From Proteobacteria bacterium CAG:495 (lineage in GTDB: Bacteria; Pseudomonadota; Alphaproteobacteria; RF32; CAG-239): a stretch of DNA of 16,350 nt. Positions 14,345-16,350 of this stretch are shown piece by piece. Location: NCBI GenBank assembly GCA_000432275.1, contig HF995316.1, positions 93,740 to 110,089 on the forward strand, in the 5' to 3' direction. The notes under the pieces were generated by a model. That model did not search any database. It was given only the letters and a program-made list of their open reading frames with translations, and was not told the origin of the DNA. Position 1 is the first letter of the stretch; each line of letters begins with the position of its first letter. A program made the position numbers and the translations under genes.

Positions 14345-15274
14345 TTAATAGCAGTAGTTTTGCAGCAATTCTTTCCAGTTTATGTAACAGGGAGCTTCGC
14401 CGCGGATAGCGTCAACAAAATTCTGATTTATCTGTTGGGCAATCACTTCTTCCGAATAAATTTCGGTATTAAGCTTTATCGGCAGCATTTCTGCTGTTGC
14501 ATGTTCCATGATGAACCCTTTGTCCGCACCCAGGCCGCAGTAAAGGTAAACGGTTGCCCGTTCCAATCGCAGCTCGACGTTCTCATAAGGTTTTTCCTCG
14601 CCCAAGGCGCAAGAACCCTGAAAACGGAAACAAATGCCGTCCTCTCGTTTTCCTGCGATTTCATAATGGGTGCCGGAATTTTCGATTTTATAAACGGTTT
14701 GCTGTATTCCGCCTCCGAACAAAAAATTCAGATAGTCGGCATCCTGGTCATAATACTTGCCGAGCAGATTGTTTTTTTTGCTGGCTCTCTTTTCCGGGTA
14801 GGAAAAGTCCGTATTCAAACTGACGGCTTTGCCGTATTTCTTCGTCAGCTCGGGCAGTTGCTGTTTCAACCATACGTATAAAGGGTCAAACCGCCGCGGA
14901 TAATATGTCGAAATCTGCAGTTTTGCCGAGTTAGCCAGACTGAAAGTGTCTTTCAGATTGTCTATCTCGCTTTTTTTGCAGAGGGGCGGTTGGCACAGAA
15001 CGTGTTTACGGTGTATCAGGCAGCCGAACAGATTTATGCCATGGTCATCGGCAGGGGTGCTGATTATCAGGGCATCGCTGGCGCGCACCAGGTCGGTAAC
15101 GTCTCCGAAAACCTGAAGTTTCAATCCGGTTTCTTGTTCAACGCGGCTAAATGCTTCCAAATCAGTGTCATATCCGCCGCTTAAAAATACGCCGTCGAGT
15201 TTTAACAACGGTTTGATATGATTTTCAATGGCGGTGTCACTAAGGCCGATGAGGCCGATTTTTACTTTTTCCAT
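14345..15274 (-). CDS. Gfo/Idh/MocA-fold protein with degenerate active site
   Basis: This 309-aa protein has the fold of the Gfo/Idh/MocA NAD(P)-dependent sugar oxidoreductases. The N-terminal Rossmann domain (about 1-120) has the dinucleotide loop IGLIGLSDTA (6-15) and LIISTPADDHGINL. The C-terminal beta-sheet domain follows. Two catalytic positions are altered. The EKP motif, whose lysine contacts cofactor and substrate, reads QPP (95-97), and the DxGxHxxD motif is replaced by GKYYDQDAD (172-180), where the histidine position holds Gln 177. The protein may therefore be non-catalytic or act by a different mechanism. A minus-strand paralogue begins 511 bases away (15785-16350) and shares LPEL, the DFSY segment, NFLFG and NFVDAIRG-like blocks. 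No ribosome site precedes the ATG at 15274. Confidence 0.8.
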   Translation of the reverse strand: MEKVKIGLIGLSDTAIENHIKPLLKLDGVFLSGGYDTDLEAFSRVEQETGLKLQVFGDVTDLVRASDALIISTPADDHGINLFGCLIHRKHVLCQPPLCKKSEIDNLKDTFSLANSAKLQISTYYPRRFDPLYVWLKQQLPELTKKYGKAVSLNTDFSYPEKRASKKNNLLGKYYDQDADYLNFLFGGGIQQTVYKIENSGTHYEIAGKREDGICFRFQGSCALGEEKPYENVELRLERATVYLYCGLGADKGFIMEHATAEMLPIKLNTEIYSEEVIAQQINQNFVDAIRGEAPCYINWKELLQNYCY

Positions 15275-15338
15275 AATTTTTTTATATTAATTGGGTTATA
15301 CAATAATTTTTTCGCAATGGATTTAATTTAGCCGATTT

Positions 15339-15366
15339 TTGACAAAAAAGCAAGTTATAAAAATAT
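15339..15366 (+). promoter_or_regulatory. Possible promoter of the lysozyme-inhibitor-like lipoprotein gene
   Basis: A perfect TTGACA lies at 15339-15344, followed 16 bases later by AAATAT; the -10 is poor. It stands about 57 bases before the ATG at 15423. The spacer between it and 15274 also serves the minus-strand gene, for which only a TATAAC near 15300 is visible. Confidence 0.35.
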
Positions 15367-15422
15367 GCCTTGATTTTTTTATGCCGCAGATTACATCAGA
15401 ACTTAAAAGAATGAGGTGAGTG

Positions 15423-15734
15423 ATGAAAATATTTTTTTTGGCGGGTCTGAGTCTTCTGGCCGCGGCTTGCGCAAATCCCAGCGAAACCAAATCCGTCGCG
15501 TCATATCAGTGCGGTACTGAACTTGTTCGCGTAAAATACCAAAATGACGGGTTTATCGTGCTGACGCATGGAGAACATCGCCTGGTTTTGCATAAGGTGA
15601 AGGGTTTTTCAGGAACCCGTTACGAAGACATCACCGGGCACATCGTTTTCCAAAATCGCGGCGCAGAGGGCTATATTGAAGTCAATAACGACATTTATCC
15701 TCCCTGTCGGCCGATAGTGTCGGAAAAATTGTAA
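15423..15734 (+). CDS. MliC-family lysozyme-inhibitor-like lipoprotein
   Basis: MliC/PliC proteins are periplasmic lipoproteins that bind C-type lysozyme and protect bacterial peptidoglycan from host or other lysozymes. This 103-aa protein has a lipoprotein signal ending LLAAAC, with the lipidated Cys at residue 16 (the -3 position is Ala, slightly unusual). The mature part has the MliC pattern: YQCGTELVRVKYQNDG, a LTHGEHRLVLHKV segment, SGTRYED and a final IYPPCRP. Cys 30 and Cys 95 are placed for the conserved disulfide. GAGGT lies just upstream of the ATG at 15423; the GTG at 15420 is less likely. It stands alone between two minus-strand oxidoreductase-like genes. The match is by motif recognition, so activity is not shown. 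Confidence 0.75.
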   Translation: MKIFFLAGLSLLAAACANPSETKSVASYQCGTELVRVKYQNDGFIVLTHGEHRLVLHKVKGFSGTRYEDITGHIVFQNRGAEGYIEVNNDIYPPCRPIVSEKL

Positions 15735-15769
15735 AAAAAGAGGCAATTTTAATAATTGCCTCTTTTTTT
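15733..15769 (+). terminator. Bidirectional terminator after the lipoprotein gene
   Basis: A 16-bp stem, AAAAAAAGAGGCAATT / AATTGCCTCTTTTTTT, has a 5-nt loop. It begins on the lipoprotein stop codon and ends 15 bases before the stop of the convergent minus-strand gene, so it can serve both. Confidence 0.9.
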
Positions 15770-15784
15770 GAATTAAATTCAGGG

Positions 15785-16350
15785 TTAAAAACGGAATTTG
15801 TTTTCATATCTGAGCGCTGTCGATGTCATCGTGGCAATCAGCAATTCGTTGGCGGTCAGATAATTCTTAGCTTTGCCTCGGATTGCATCAATAAAGTTTC
15901 TATTGATGGCCTCAAAACTCTTGCCGTTGTTGCTAACCGAAAAGTATCTCGGGGTTTTTACCGGATATTCATGGTTGTAAACGGCGTTTAGACCATTTTG
16001 ATAAGTGTTGACGGAAACCGTGCCTTTTTCAAAACGAAGTTCAATCATTTCCGGAGATGTACGGAAATTCAGCCGGCAGGTTCCGCGAAAACGAAAGGTA
16101 AGGCCGTCGTCTCTGATGCCTGTAACTTCATAGCGGTCAAATTCGTCAATCAGCTTATAAACTTTGAATGAATCCTGGCCAAATAAAAAGTTTACGCAGT
16201 CGATTTCATCGCCGATATGTTTCTGCAGCAAATTGTTGTCAGGCAGATCCGCCGTGTCTTTCGGCAAACGGTAATAGCTGAAGTCAAAATCAATGCCGAT
16301 GACTTTGCCGAATTTGTCCTGTAACTCCGGCAGCGCGTATTTCAGCTCCG
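15785..16350 (-). CDS. Second Gfo/Idh/MocA-fold paralogue (partial, 5' end beyond window)
   Basis: This is the C-terminal 188 or so codons of a protein paralogous to the one at 14345-15274. The reading frame is open through base 16350, so the gene begins outside the window; a TTG at 16267 is internal, not a start. I translate ELKYALPELQDKFGKVIG and DFDFSYYRLPKDTADL in the extended part, matching the paralogue's LPELTKKYGKAVSLNTDFSY. The core has LLQKHIGDEIDCVNFLFG, which aligns with the paralogue's LLGKYYDQDADYLNFLFG. At the site normally holding the catalytic His it has Asp. It ends FIDAIRGKAKNYLTANELL, typical of the family. The NAD-binding half is not in the window, so the EKP position cannot be checked. 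Confidence 0.75.
   Translation of the reverse strand, partial: ELKYALPELQDKFGKVIGIDFDFSYYRLPKDTADLPDNNLLQKHIGDEIDCVNFLFGQDSFKVYKLIDEFDRYEVTGIRDDGLTFRFRGTCRLNFRTSPEMIELRFEKGTVSVNTYQNGLNAVYNHEYPVKTPRYFSVSNNGKSFEAINRNFIDAIRGKAKNYLTANELLIATMTSTALRYENKFRF

Noticed and set aside
1..16350. CRISPR array, tRNA, rRNA, insertion sequence or phage genes
   Set aside because: No regularly spaced repeats, no tRNA-like T-loop GTTCGAATCC pattern, no transposase-like protein and no terminal inverted repeats were found.

Overview
The window looks like chromosomal DNA of an alphaproteobacterium of moderate G+C, probably a host- or gut-associated lineage with an uncultured-type gene order. The assignment is an inference. 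It rests on the ihfB - lapA-like - accD order, a Yej-type peptide importer and RpoH-like promoters before dnaK and dnaJ. No ribosomal RNA is available to confirm it. Apart from the phosphorylase and the paralogous pair at the right end, it is mostly housekeeping DNA. I found no tRNA, rRNA, CRISPR array, transposase or phage gene.

Left block (1-3819, minus strand): an operon reading leftwards, with an unrecognised two-TM membrane protein, yejA (peptide-binding protein) and the 5' part of yejB (permease). The rest of the transporter should lie beyond base 1.

Middle block (3998-7907, plus strand): accA, rmuC (overlapping accA), ihfB, a LapA-domain membrane protein and accD, closed by a strong terminator. 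Both halves of the acetyl-CoA carboxyltransferase lie here. The trpF-trpB-trpA genes that many alphaproteobacteria carry between lapA and accD are absent.

Chaperone block (8038-14330): dnaK (minus) and dnaJ (plus) are separated by about 3 kb. Between them lie an A+T-rich predicted secreted protein (plus), a small, possibly frameshifted ORF, and a large AMP/thymidine-phosphorylase-family enzyme (both minus). dnaK and dnaJ each have an RpoH-like heat-shock promoter with the same 14-nt spacing. dnaK as written is broken by a 29-bp insertion at 8626-8654; removing it restores a 638-residue DnaK. A 396-bp gene-free stretch before dnaJ holds a 16-bp direct repeat and several hairpins.

Right block (14345-16350): two minus-strand paralogues of the Gfo/Idh/MocA oxidoreductase fold, the second running off the window, flank a plus-strand lysozyme-inhibitor-like lipoprotein. 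The paralogues have lost residues normally used for catalysis, so they may be non-enzymatic.

The points most worth a second look are the dnaK interruption, the degenerate oxidoreductase pair, the small reading frame after the phosphorylase gene and the structured region upstream of dnaJ. I did not find a clear new multi-gene system.
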